Shown here: in pieces, positions 16,195 to 24,608 of the stretch
Position numbering within the stretch: position 1 is the first letter of the stretch
Layout of the letters: every line of letters begins with the position of its first letter
Source: Pseudarthrobacter sp. NBSH8
GTDB lineage: Bacteria; Actinomycetota; Actinomycetes; Actinomycetales; Micrococcaceae
Direction: 5' to 3'
DNA: 64,000 nt
Assembly: GCF_014217545.1 (NCBI RefSeq)
Contig: NZ_CP043178.1
Location: forward strand, 3,162,001 to 3,226,000
Program-made: the position numbers and the translations under genes
Notes under the pieces: generated by a model
The model's input: the letters and a program-made list of their open reading frames with translations, nothing else
Databases searched by the model: none
What the model was told of the DNA's origin: nothing

Positions 16195-16925
16195 ACGTGT
16201 AGTCCGCATTCTGTCTTGTCGGTGCCTGCCCAGCGGCCGGCGCGGGGGTCGTCTCCGGGCGCCACCTTGCGGGTGCAGGGCTGGCAGCCAATGGAGGGGT
16301 AACCCTGGGAAAGCAGCGGGTTGACGGGTAGGAGGTTGTCGTCGGAGTACTGGACCAGCTGGTCGAACGTCCAGGCTGCCACCGGGTTGACCTTGACCAG
16401 GCCGTTGACCTCGTCCCAGGTCACCAGCGGGGTGTTGGTCCGGGTGGGGGCCTCATCGCGGCGGACGCCGGTGAACCAGAGTTCGTAGCCGGCCAGGGTG
16501 CGGCGCAGCGGGGCCACCTTGCGGAGGGCGCAGCACTGGGCGGCGTCGCGGGCAAAGAGGTCCTTGCCCAGGAGCCGGTCCTGCTGTTCCACGGTGTTCT
16601 CAGGCAACACGTCCACAACGTTGACGCGGAGGTTCGCGGCCACCTCGTCACGCGTGGCGTAGGTTTCCGGGAAGTGGTAGCCGGTCTCCAGGAACAGGAC
16701 GTCGACGCCGGGCAGCTGGTCCGCGACCAGGGCCGGCAGGACGGCGTCGGCCATGGAGCACGCGACCGCAACAGAGGAGAGGTCGAAGTTGCGCTCCACC
16801 CAGGCGATGACGTCGCGGGCGGGGGCGTCCCAGCCGAGCTCGGCGGCGCCGGACTCTGCGATGACCTTGAGCTCGTCATGGGTGCGGAGCTTGGCAGGCG
16901 ATGCCGCCGGCTGAGTGTCGGTCAC
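16191..16925 (-). CDS. cysH: Adenylyl-sulfate reductase (APS-type, iron-sulfur)
   Basis: The 244-residue protein reduces APS to sulfite. It has the two cysteine pairs that ligate a [4Fe-4S] cluster in APS reductases (AQCCALRKV and GCQPCTRK) and a C-terminal active-site cysteine in TDKTECGLHV. The pairs distinguish it from PAPS-specific enzymes. The start is GTG 16925, which overlaps the sulfite reductase stop as GTGA; the stop overlaps the cysD start. This tight coupling fits one operon. Confidence 0.94.
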   Translation of the reverse strand: MTDTQPAASPAKLRTHDELKVIAESGAAELGWDAPARDVIAWVERNFDLSSVAVACSMADAVLPALVADQLPGVDVLFLETGYHFPETYATRDEVAANLRVNVVDVLPENTVEQQDRLLGKDLFARDAAQCCALRKVAPLRRTLAGYELWFTGVRRDEAPTRTNTPLVTWDEVNGLVKVNPVAAWTFDQLVQYSDDNLLPVNPLLSQGYPSIGCQPCTRKVAPGDDPRAGRWAGTDKTECGLHV

Positions 16926-18667
16926 TGGAGGGCCTCCTCGTCAGCTGCGTGGGCCCACTCGGCGAAGGTCTGGCCTTCGGCGCGCTTGGCCACGAAGGTG
17001 CGCACCACGCGTTCCACGTAGTCCGGCAGGTCCTCGACGTACACCTTCAGGCCGCGGACGGTGCGTCCCAAACCTGCCTCTTCGCGGCTGTTGGAAGCCA
17101 GCCCGCCGCCCAGGTGGACCTGGAAACCCGGGGAGGGGTCGCCGTCGGGCGTTGGCAGCATCATGCCCTTAAGGCCGATGTCCGCGGTCTGGATGCGGGC
17201 GCAGGAGTTGGGGCAGCCGTTGATGTGCAGGGACAGCGCGTGCGGCAGTTCGCCGGACTCCGCGAGGTCGGCCAAGCGGCGTTCCAGGTCAGCGACGGCG
17301 GTGGCGGCGGTGACCTTGGTTTCCACGATGGCCAGCTTGCAGTATTCGATGCCGGTGCAGGCGATGGTGCCTCGGCGGAACACGGACGGACGGGCGGAGA
17401 GGCCCAGGGCATCCAGCTCGGCAACCAGCGGTTCCACGTGGTCCTTGGCAACGTCCAGCACTACGAGCTTCTGGTGCGGGGTGGTGCGCAGACGGTAGGA
17501 GCCGCGGGCCTCAAGGGTGTCCGCGAGCTTGACCAGCTGCGAGCCGGACAGGCGGCCGGCCAGCGGGGTGGCGCCGATGAAGAACTTGCCGTCCTTCTGC
17601 TCGTGCACACCGATGTGGTCGCCCGGGGTGGTGGGCTTGGGCGCGGCGGGACCGTCGGCCAGCTTGTAGCCGAGGTATTCGTCCTCGAGGATCTGGCGGA
17701 ACTTCGCCGGTCCCCAGTCGGCCATCAGGAACTTCAGGCGGGCCTTGGTGCGCATGCGGCGGTAGCCGTAGTCGCGGAAGATGCTCGTGACGCCGAGCCA
17801 GACTTCGGCAGCCTCCTCGGGCTTCACGAAGGCGCCCAGGCGCTTGCCGAGCATCGGGTTGGTGGACAGCGCGCCGCCGGCCCAGAGATCGTAGCCGACG
17901 CCCAGTTCGGGGTGGCGGACACCCACCAGGGCGAAGTCGTTGATCTCGTGGACCACGTCCTGGCTGGGGTGGCCGGTGATGGCGGTTTTGTACTTACGCG
18001 GCAGGTTGGACAGCAGCGGGTTGCCGATGAAACGCTCGCCCAGCTCCGCGATGAGCGGCGTGGGGTCGATGATTTCGTCCTTAGCGATGCCGGCCACCGG
18101 CGAGCCCAGGATGACACGGGGCACGTCGCCGCAGGCCTCGGTGGTGGACAGGCCAACGCCCTCAAGCCGCTTCCAGATCTCAGGGATGTCCTCCACCCGG
18201 ATCCAGTGCAGCTGGATGTTCTGGCGGTCCGTGAGGTCGGCGGAATCCCGGCCGAAATCAACGGAAATCTGGCCGATGACGCGCAGCTGCTCGGTGGTGA
18301 GTGCGCCGCCGTCGATCCTGACCCGGAGCATGAAGTACTTGTCTTCGAGCTCGTGCGGCTCGAGCGTGGCGGTCTTGCCGCCGTCGATCCCGGGCTTGCG
18401 CTGGGTGTACAGGCCCCACCAGCGGAAGCGGCCGTGCAGGTCCTGGCTGGGGATGGCGTCGAAGCCGTCCTTGGAATAGATGGTCTCGATACGCTCGCGC
18501 ACGTTGAGGCCGTCGTCTTCCTGTTTCCAGGTTTCGTTGGCGTTCAGCGGGGTTTTGCCGTCCACTTTCCACTGCCCGTGCGGCTTTGCAGCGGGGCGGG
18601 AGGCGCGCGCGGGGCGCTTGGCGGCGGCGGGGTCCACGGACGCTCCGGCTAGAGCTGTATCAGTCAT
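16922..18667 (-). CDS. sir: Ferredoxin-dependent sulfite reductase (nitrite/sulfite reductase family)
   Basis: The 581-residue protein reduces sulfite to sulfide with siroheme and a [4Fe-4S] cluster. The ligands are in ACTGIEYCKLA and NGCPNSCARIQ, giving the C-x5-C...C-x3-C pattern. Two ferredoxin-like half domains are visible (FMLRVRIDGGALTTEQLRVI; KFFIGATPLAGRLSG). The size fits the SirA/NirA type. Its position before cysH, cysD and cysN makes sulfite the likely substrate. It is the first gene of the overlapping cys run and follows the chelatase gene by 140 bases. Confidence 0.92.
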   Translation of the reverse strand: MTDTALAGASVDPAAAKRPARASRPAAKPHGQWKVDGKTPLNANETWKQEDDGLNVRERIETIYSKDGFDAIPSQDLHGRFRWWGLYTQRKPGIDGGKTATLEPHELEDKYFMLRVRIDGGALTTEQLRVIGQISVDFGRDSADLTDRQNIQLHWIRVEDIPEIWKRLEGVGLSTTEACGDVPRVILGSPVAGIAKDEIIDPTPLIAELGERFIGNPLLSNLPRKYKTAITGHPSQDVVHEINDFALVGVRHPELGVGYDLWAGGALSTNPMLGKRLGAFVKPEEAAEVWLGVTSIFRDYGYRRMRTKARLKFLMADWGPAKFRQILEDEYLGYKLADGPAAPKPTTPGDHIGVHEQKDGKFFIGATPLAGRLSGSQLVKLADTLEARGSYRLRTTPHQKLVVLDVAKDHVEPLVAELDALGLSARPSVFRRGTIACTGIEYCKLAIVETKVTAATAVADLERRLADLAESGELPHALSLHINGCPNSCARIQTADIGLKGMMLPTPDGDPSPGFQVHLGGGLASNSREEAGLGRTVRGLKVYVEDLPDYVERVVRTFVAKRAEGQTFAEWAHAADEEALQ

Positions 18668-18807
18668 GCATCGACTGTAGGTGCCCGTCTGAGCGCGTCA
18701 CAAAGGTCCGGAAACGGGAGGTCACCTAGGGAAACAATTCGTCACGAACCGCCAGAGAGCCTTGAAGAAGCCCGCCCGCTGTGCTTCGTTGCGGTTCCCG
18801 GGGGCGC

Positions 18808-19542
18808 CTATTGACCGTGTACGACGGCGGCGTCGAACCGTTCCAGCGCAATCTCGGCGAGCACCGGCGAGGGCAGCAGTGGTTCAGTCACGAGGTCAGC
18901 ACCGGCTTTGGCCAGCTGGTCGTGGAAGAACCCCGGCGCGAGGAGGTAGGAGGCAATCACCACGCGGCCGCCGTCGTCCACGGCCCCCGCGGACTCCCCC
19001 GCCCCGGCACCTCCGGCCAGTTCCTGGCGCAGAATGGCGACGGCGTCGCGCACCGACGGCTGGGCAGAGGCACCGTAGGCGGGCAGAATCCGGTTGCGCC
19101 GCAGCGCCCTGAGCTGGTCGGCGAGCTCTTCCACGCTGACAGCGGCGTTGGGGTTCGACGAGCCGGCGGCGGCGAGGACGATGGCGTCGCGGTCCGTGAC
19201 GCCGGCCTCGCGGAGGCGCTGGTCCAGCAGGGCCGCGAGCCGCGGGTCCGGGCCGAGCGGCGCTGCCGCCAGGCTGCCCGGACGGCTTTTAACAGCGCGG
19301 GCGATGTCCACCTTGACGTGGTAGCCCACGCTCAGGAGCAGCGGCACAACGACGGCCTGTTGTTCTTCGGGGAGGCCCGCCACCACGTCCACGAGGTCCG
19401 GCTCCTGGACGTCCACGTAGGCTTCGCGAACGTCCAGGCCCGGGCGCAGGGCGGCGATGCCTGCGCGCAGCGCGTTGACCTCCGCGGCGCCCTGTGGGCT
19501 GGACGTCCCGTGGGCACAGGCGATCATGATCGGGTTGTTCAT
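18808..19542 (-). CDS. sirB: Sirohydrochlorin chelatase (CbiX/SirB family)
   Basis: I chose ATG 19542 (MNNPIMIACAHGTSS), giving 244 residues. The metal-binding histidine lies in ACAHGTSSPQG, and the second half repeats the fold with VVIASYLLAPGFFHDQLAKAGAD, as in two-domain CbiX proteins. It inserts iron into sirohydrochlorin to complete siroheme for the sulfite reductase 140 bases downstream. It is divergent from the TRIC-type channel gene, 60 bases apart. A cobalt chelatase role is possible in the family but less likely here. Confidence 0.9.
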   Translation of the reverse strand: MNNPIMIACAHGTSSPQGAAEVNALRAGIAALRPGLDVREAYVDVQEPDLVDVVAGLPEEQQAVVVPLLLSVGYHVKVDIARAVKSRPGSLAAAPLGPDPRLAALLDQRLREAGVTDRDAIVLAAAGSSNPNAAVSVEELADQLRALRRNRILPAYGASAQPSVRDAVAILRQELAGGAGAGESAGAVDDGGRVVIASYLLAPGFFHDQLAKAGADLVTEPLLPSPVLAEIALERFDAAVVHGQ

Positions 19543-19602
19543 AAGGGCTAGCGTAACGTTGGAGCCGCCCTGTCCGCCCACCTTAAACCGCCGGGACGCC
19601 AC

Positions 19603-20325
19603 ATGACATTGCCGTTCGACACATTGCCGTTCGACACATTGCCGTTCGACATCGACCTGGTATGGCTTGACCTGGCCGGCGTCTTCTTCTTCGCCGTCTC
19701 CGGGTCCCTGTTGGCGGCACGGAAGCAGTTCGACCTGGTGGGGTCGCTGCTGCTGGCGTCCCTGGTTTCCCTCGGCGGCGGCGTCATCCGGGACATCATC
19801 CTCAACACCACGCCGGCAGCCTTCTCCAACCCCGCGTATCTGGTTCCCCCGGTCCTGGCCACCGTCCTGGTGTATTTCCTGTACTCCAGCGTGCAGCGGT
19901 ATACCTCGCTGCTGGTGCTGTTCGACGCCGGCGGGTTGGCCCTCTTCTGCATCACCGGAACGCTGAAGGCCCTGGCGCTGGGGATGAATCCGGTGGCTGC
20001 CGTGCTGCTCGGCGTGACCACGGCGGTGGGCGGCGGCCTGCTGCGGGACATCACCGCCAACGAGGTGCCGCAGCTGTTCAACCCCCGGGACCTTTACGCG
20101 CTGCCAGCCTTCAGCGGGTCGGCCTTGACCGCGCTGCTCTGGGTCACCGGCGCCTTCAATGTGCTGACGGCGTGCGCGGTGGCGGCCGTGGTGTTCGCGT
20201 TCCGCGTGGCTGCCTGGCGCCGGTCCTGGTATGTCCCGCTCGCTGTACGTGGCTTGCACCGGCGGGGCTCCGGCGGAGGCGGGGCTGATGGGGCTGGCAG
20301 CGGCTCGGGAGCAGGCCGCAGTTAG
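19603..20325 (+). CDS. TRIC (trimeric intracellular cation channel)/YicG family membrane protein
   Basis: The 240-residue protein has seven hydrophobic helices and the duplicated family motif (SLGGGVIRDIIL and AVGGGLLRDITANEVP) seen in bacterial TRIC homologues, which conduct K+ or other cations. The start region is unusual: after ATG 19603 a 15-bp unit is repeated three times, encoding TLPFD three times before the first helix. Each unit contains a TTG that could serve as a start. The C-terminal 25 residues are Gly/Ser-rich low complexity. Confidence 0.87.
   Translation: MTLPFDTLPFDTLPFDIDLVWLDLAGVFFFAVSGSLLAARKQFDLVGSLLLASLVSLGGGVIRDIILNTTPAAFSNPAYLVPPVLATVLVYFLYSSVQRYTSLLVLFDAGGLALFCITGTLKALALGMNPVAAVLLGVTTAVGGGLLRDITANEVPQLFNPRDLYALPAFSGSALTALLWVTGAFNVLTACAVAAVVFAFRVAAWRRSWYVPLAVRGLHRRGSGGGGADGAGSGSGAGRS
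19606..19650 (+). repeat. 15-bp tandem repeat, three exact copies, inside the TRIC gene start
   Basis: ACATTGCCGTTCGAC occurs at 19606-19620, 19621-19635 and 19636-19650 without mismatch. The unit is a multiple of three, so changes in copy number would keep the frame. Confidence 0.95.
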
Positions 20326-20332
20326 CTAGGAT

Positions 20333-20767
20333 ATGAGCATGACTGAAATGTTCCTCGAGAAGTTCCGCGCGCTTGTTCCGACCCATCTCGAGGACGAATG
20401 GCAGGAAGAAGACGGCCTGCCTGCCGACGAACTGGACGCGGCCCTCGCCGAACACCAGTTCCAGGTTCCCCTGGTCCTCCGCGAGTTCTACCTGGCGGTG
20501 GGCGGCTGCGAGGACATCATGGAGGCGTACCACTACTTCTGGGATCCCGAAGAGCTGGAAGTGGATGACGAAGGCTTCCTGATGTTCCTCGAGGATGAGG
20601 AAGAACAGTTCACCTGGGGCTTCCGCGTAGGCGACCTCGGCATCCCGGACCCCATCGTGTACCGCCGCAACAACGCCCGCGGCCAGTGGAAGAGCGAAGA
20701 AGGCACGTTCTCCGAATTCGTCTTCGACATGTTCGAGTGGGCCTTCAACGACGAGGAAGAAAACTAG
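20333..20767 (+). CDS. SMI1/KNR4 (SUKH) family protein
   Basis: The 144-residue acidic protein has the SUKH core: PADELDAALAEHQFQVPLVLREFYLAVGG, then an acidic strand-rich region (FLMFLEDEEEQFTWGFR) and a C-terminal helix (FSEFVFDMFEWAF). Many SUKH proteins are immunity proteins for polymorphic toxins, but no toxin gene is adjacent, so this may be a solitary or housekeeping member. It begins 8 bases after the TRIC gene stop. Confidence 0.75.
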   Translation: MSMTEMFLEKFRALVPTHLEDEWQEEDGLPADELDAALAEHQFQVPLVLREFYLAVGGCEDIMEAYHYFWDPEELEVDDEGFLMFLEDEEEQFTWGFRVGDLGIPDPIVYRRNNARGQWKSEEGTFSEFVFDMFEWAFNDEEEN

Positions 20768-20770
20768 GGT

Positions 20771-20815
20771 CCTCCTGCCCTGCCCCCTCCTGCCCCGCCC
20801 CCTCCTGCCCTGCCC
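20771..20815. repeat. 15-bp C-rich tandem repeat, three copies
   Basis: CCTCCTGCCCTGCCC is repeated three times (20771-20785, 20786-20800 with one change, 20801-20815) directly after the SUKH stop codon. It is extremely C-rich on the plus strand. Confidence 0.85.
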
Positions 20816-20925
20816 CCTTCGGCGTCCGGCCGCCGCTGGAATTCCCCAGGTTTGGCTGGTCCGCCCGGCGAGCCTCCTCGATCTGCCGGAGTGTCGGCGG
20901 GTTCTCGAAGCGAAGCAGGGGAATC

Positions 20926-21768
20926 TCAGCGCACTACGCGGCCGCGTAGGACCTGCCACACTTCGTCCACGACCTTCTGCGGGTTGTAGACCACCTGCGC
21001 GTAGCCGTATCTGAGCACAGCGTAGCCATCCAGGGTGCTCGCATTGTTCCGTAGCCGGTCCTTCTTGACCTGTCTGGGCTGGAGATGCGTTTCGCCGTCG
21101 AGCTCCACGATGAGGAATTCCTCCAGCAGGAAGTCCACGATTCCGATCCCGGGAAGATCAACCTGGGTCTGGACGAACATGCCCTCACTCCGGAAGAGGA
21201 GCCGGGCCACCACCTCGATGGGTGAACCGGCGGTGCCATCCACCAGGTCCAAGACCCTGCGGGCGGCTCCGTTTCGGTTTCCCGGCAGGTGTCCGCGCAG
21301 GTAATCCAGCGTGGTCCTGCCTTGCAGCAACGCGCTCTCCACCATGACGGCGGCCTCGACTTCCGGTAAACACCGCAGGCCATGAAGCAGCACATCGGTC
21401 AAGCCGGCAACTGGCCAGGGCACATCCTGGGGCACCACACTCTCACGATGGACCACAACATCCCCGGCAGCCCCGTGCCGGCAGAGCAGGTGAAGGGCCG
21501 CAGGTTGGTGCAGCCGCCACAGCCGGTGGTGTGTGCTGGCCGAGCCGCAACTGAGCAGACCGTTGGCCAGGACCGCACCCACGAGCTCGGGAGCGGCTCC
21601 GGGCAGTGCCACCACTCCGTGCCGGAGCCGCCGCATCTGGCCTGCCTCAATGGCCACCCGGATGTTACGATCTGAGAATCCGGCCTGACGCAATGTTGCT
21701 GTCCTGGCAACGGAGCCTGCGTACTTGAGGTAAGAAGTGACGTCCATGCTCCCAGCAGAGCCGACCAT
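20926..21768 (-). CDS. AbiEi-like winged-helix plus DUF559 (Vsr-like endonuclease fold) protein
   Basis: Of 280 residues, the first 75 resemble the AbiEi antitoxin winged helix (TATLRQAGFSDRNIRVAIEAG, MRRLRHGVVALPG), followed by the SASTHHRLWRLH motif. The C-terminal 100 residues match DUF559, related to very-short-patch repair nucleases: PGIGIVDFLLEEFLIVELDGE carries the D and E-x-D/E pattern. The architecture is very common in actinobacteria, and its function is not established. The start may be ATG 21768 or 21747; both have GGGAG close by. No partner toxin gene is adjacent. Confidence 0.75.
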   Translation of the reverse strand: MVGSAGSMDVTSYLKYAGSVARTATLRQAGFSDRNIRVAIEAGQMRRLRHGVVALPGAAPELVGAVLANGLLSCGSASTHHRLWRLHQPAALHLLCRHGAAGDVVVHRESVVPQDVPWPVAGLTDVLLHGLRCLPEVEAAVMVESALLQGRTTLDYLRGHLPGNRNGAARRVLDLVDGTAGSPIEVVARLLFRSEGMFVQTQVDLPGIGIVDFLLEEFLIVELDGETHLQPRQVKKDRLRNNASTLDGYAVLRYGYAQVVYNPQKVVDEVWQVLRGRVVR

Positions 21769-22174
21769 TGCTCCCGCCGGCAGTGTCCAAATCAGCTATG
21801 TGCAAAACCGGGCCGCTGGGTCTCCCCTGGTTTGGGCGCCCGTGCCGGCGTGGCGGCAGAACTCACCGGGCTGCCAGCGGCATCTCCAGGCAAACGTGGG
21901 GAAATACAGCAGGGCCGCAAGCCCAGAAGCCTGTGACACGCGCAGTAACAGCAGGCTTGCATCCTGTGACAAACCTGTCATACACTGTTCACGGATCCGC
22001 TAAACGCCTCCGGCGGGTCTGATGCGAACGGAGATATAGCCCCGGTTCGACGCAACGTGTGATTCGTTTCGTCGCTGAGAACCGGGGCTATTGCATTTAA
22101 CGAAGTCCGCCAAGCAAACAGCGAGGGCCCCGGCCAGGTTCACCCCGTCGAGGCCCCGCTGGACAACAAGAGAA
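21769..22174. other. Gene-free stretch with promoter-like sequence and a long palindrome
   Basis: No convincing protein gene is present in these 406 bases. A TTGCAT-17-CATACACT promoter-like pair lies near 21957-21987 on the plus strand. It is followed by the palindrome at 22036-22094. A short non-coding transcript is possible, but nothing here identifies an RNA family. Confidence 0.4.
22036..22094. repeat. Long palindrome, possible bidirectional terminator
   Basis: ATAGCCCCGGTTC and GAACCGGGGCTAT pair perfectly over 13 bases and enclose an inner CGACGCAACG/CGTTTCGTCG near-palindrome. It lies downstream of the minus-strand polyprenyl synthase gene. Confidence 0.7.
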
Positions 22175-23275
22175 TCAGCTCGCGCGGTCCACCACAGCCA
22201 GGGCAAAGTGGGCCAGCGACGACTTGACAACACCCTCGGGAAGCGGTGCCAGCGCGGCGATTGCTTCGTCGGCCCAGCGGCGGGCAATCACCCAGGACTC
22301 GGCTGTCACGGGGTGCTCGCGCAGCCCGGCCACGGCGGCAGCCAGGGCAGCGTCGGAGGTCAGGTCCCCATCAATGAGCTTCAAAAGGTCGACGGCGGAC
22401 TGGTCACCGGCTGCGGCATCGCGCCGCAGGAACAGGACAGGCAGGGTGGGCACACCTTCGCGGAGGTCCGTGCCCGGTGCCTTGCCGGATTTCACCTTGA
22501 CGCCGGTGACATCAATGACGTCGTCGGCGAGCTGGAAGGCCACGCCCACCTTTTCGCCGTACTCCACCAGGAGCTCCTCGTAGGCCTCGTCGGCACCGGC
22601 GAAGATGGCACCGAGCTGGCCGGACGCGGCCACCAGGGAACCGGTCTTGTCCGCGATGACGGACAGGTAGTGCTCCACCGGGTCCTCGTCCGGGCGCGGA
22701 CCTACCGTTTCGTGCAGCTGGCCCAGGCACAGGCGCTCGAACGTCCGGGCCTGGATTCCCAGCGCGCGTGAGCCCAGCTCGGACACCAGGATGGACGCGC
22801 GGGCGAAGATGAGGTCGCCGGTGAGTACAGCCACGGAGTTTCCCCAGACCTCGTGGGCTGTGGGAGCGCCGCGGCGGAACGGGGCCGAGTCCATAACGTC
22901 GTCGTGGTACAGCGTTGCCAGGTGGGTCAGCTCCACCACCACTGCAGCCTGCACAACGGCAGGCAGCGAGGCGTCGCCAAGGTGGGCGCACAGCAGCGTC
23001 AGCAGCGGCCGGATACGCTTGCCACCGGCTTCCACGAGGTGACGCGACGTTGCATCAGCCAGCGGGTCTGAGTTGGCAATGGCCTCGCGGAGCTTCTTCT
23101 CCACGCGGGCCAGGTTGTTGGTGATGGCGGGGCCCAGTTCGGCATCCTCCGCGATGGCCGCAAAGCCGGCGGGCAGCTGCAGTCCCGTGGCAATGGCGGT
23201 GGTATTGAGGCTGGGTTCGGAGTCCGGCAGGCCGTGCCCGGCGTGCGTCCAGCTGTGGTCTGCGGAGTTAGTCAC
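22175..23275 (-). CDS. Polyprenyl diphosphate synthase (menaquinone side chain)
   Basis: The 366-residue trans-prenyltransferase has the first aspartate-rich motif HDDVMD within LYHDDVMDSAPFRRG, the second motif LADDVIDVTG, and GGKRIRPLLTLL. It condenses isopentenyl units to make the long side chain of menaquinone. Its GTG start overlaps the stop of menJ as GTGA, and menG lies before that, so the three genes form a late menaquinone operon. The chain length is not predictable from the sequence alone. Confidence 0.9.
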   Translation of the reverse strand: MTNSADHSWTHAGHGLPDSEPSLNTTAIATGLQLPAGFAAIAEDAELGPAITNNLARVEKKLREAIANSDPLADATSRHLVEAGGKRIRPLLTLLCAHLGDASLPAVVQAAVVVELTHLATLYHDDVMDSAPFRRGAPTAHEVWGNSVAVLTGDLIFARASILVSELGSRALGIQARTFERLCLGQLHETVGPRPDEDPVEHYLSVIADKTGSLVAASGQLGAIFAGADEAYEELLVEYGEKVGVAFQLADDVIDVTGVKVKSGKAPGTDLREGVPTLPVLFLRRDAAAGDQSAVDLLKLIDGDLTSDAALAAAVAGLREHPVTAESWVIARRWADEAIAALAPLPEGVVKSSLAHFALAVVDRAS

Positions 23276-24603
23276 TGGTTAACCCTAACTTTTTGTTGCC
23301 GATACCGCTGATTCGAGGCCGACGGTGTATTGGATGTGGCCGGAACCAGCGACTCCAGGACGCGGATGGCCCGGTCCTCGAAGCCTTTCGCGGCCGGGTC
23401 GGTCAGGTTTGCGAGCAGCCGCACCACAAAGCGCATCAGCACTGGAATGGGCATCCCTGTCCGCAGCGCGAGCTTCATAACGGCGGGTTTTCCGATCAGC
23501 GCGGCAAATGCCCGGCCCAGCGTGAAGTGCGATCCCCACTGGCCCCGCACATAGTCCGCGTACCCCGCCAGGTGCGCGTCGGCGTCGTACGTTGCCCCGG
23601 CAGCAGAGGAACGAGCGGACGCGTCAATGATGAACTCCGCCGCGAACCGTGCCGATTCCATCGCGTAGGAGATGCCCTCGCCGTTGAATGGCGAGACCAT
23701 GCCCCCGGCGTCGCCCAGGAGCAGGAGGCCGGGCGAGTAGTGCGGGGTGCGGTTGAAGCCCATGGGCAGCGCGGCGCCGCGGATTTCGCCCACCTGGTTG
23801 TCCGGGGTGAATCCCCACTCGGCGGGCATGGCGGCAGTCCATTCGCGCAGGACCTGCTTGTAGTCGAGCTTGCCGAACTCTCTGGACGAATTCAGGATGC
23901 CGAGGCCCACGTTGGAGGTTCCGTCGCCCACGCCAAACACCCAGCCGTAGCCGGGGAGCAGTTTTCCGTCGCGTCCGGGGAGCTCCAACCAGCCTTCCAT
24001 CCAGTCGTCATCGTGCCGGGGCGACGTGAAGTAGGTGCGGACGGCGACGCCGAGGGGGCGGTCGTCGCGCTTGTGGATGCCCAGCGACACGGCGGTTCGG
24101 GTGGAGTTGCCGTCTGCGGCGAGTACGACGTCGGCGCTGAAGTGGCGCGTCTCCCCCGTCTTGCGTCCGGACTCGTCCAGGAGCGCTGCGCGAACACCGG
24201 TCACGCGGCCGTCTTCAGACCGCAAAGCTTCGGTGACGCTGTGCCGCTCGAGGATTTGGGCGCCGGCGGACTGGGCATGGCGGGCCAGTTCCTCGTCAAA
24301 GCCCAGTCGCGTGCGGATCAGGCCGTACTGCGGGAAGTCGGAGACCTCGGGCCAGGGCAGTTCAATGGTGCGGCCGCCGGCAATGAGGCGGAGGCCCTTG
24401 TTCCGGCGCCAGCCGTCCGCTTCAGGGTGCGGCAAGCCGAGCTTCTGGATTTCGCGGACCGCCCGCGGGGTGAGGCCGTCGCCGCAGACCTTTTCGCGCG
24501 GGAAGCTGGTTTTTTCCAGGACGGTCACGTTGATGCCGGCCTTGGCAAGGTAGTGCGCGGCGGTGGAACCGGCTGGCCCCGCGCCGACAATCAGAACATT
24601 CAT
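23272..24603 (-). CDS. menJ: Geranylgeranyl reductase family protein, probable menaquinone reductase
   Basis: The start at ATG 24603 (MNVLIVGAGPAGST) gives 443 residues; the longer frame has no flavoprotein start. The FAD motif is VLIVGAGPAGSTAAHYLA, with FPREKVCGDGLTPRAV and LLLGDAGGMVSPFNGEGISYAMESAR typical of the GGR/MenJ group. It probably saturates a double bond of the menaquinone side chain. It lies 5 bases after menG and overlaps the polyprenyl synthase gene. Confidence 0.87.
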   Translation of the reverse strand: MNVLIVGAGPAGSTAAHYLAKAGINVTVLEKTSFPREKVCGDGLTPRAVREIQKLGLPHPEADGWRRNKGLRLIAGGRTIELPWPEVSDFPQYGLIRTRLGFDEELARHAQSAGAQILERHSVTEALRSEDGRVTGVRAALLDESGRKTGETRHFSADVVLAADGNSTRTAVSLGIHKRDDRPLGVAVRTYFTSPRHDDDWMEGWLELPGRDGKLLPGYGWVFGVGDGTSNVGLGILNSSREFGKLDYKQVLREWTAAMPAEWGFTPDNQVGEIRGAALPMGFNRTPHYSPGLLLLGDAGGMVSPFNGEGISYAMESARFAAEFIIDASARSSAAGATYDADAHLAGYADYVRGQWGSHFTLGRAFAALIGKPAVMKLALRTGMPIPVLMRFVVRLLANLTDPAAKGFEDRAIRVLESLVPATSNTPSASNQRYRQQKVRVNQ

Positions 24604-24608
24604 GCCGT

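Noticed and set aside
19548..20259. N-terminal extension of the chelatase frame and other minus-strand frames over the TRIC gene
   Set aside because: The extension is antisense to a good membrane-protein gene, and the chelatase motif starts right after ATG 19542.
22050..22062. GGTTCGAC resembling a tRNA T-loop
   Set aside because: The flanking bases form the long palindrome, not a T-stem, and no acceptor or anticodon arm can be folded.
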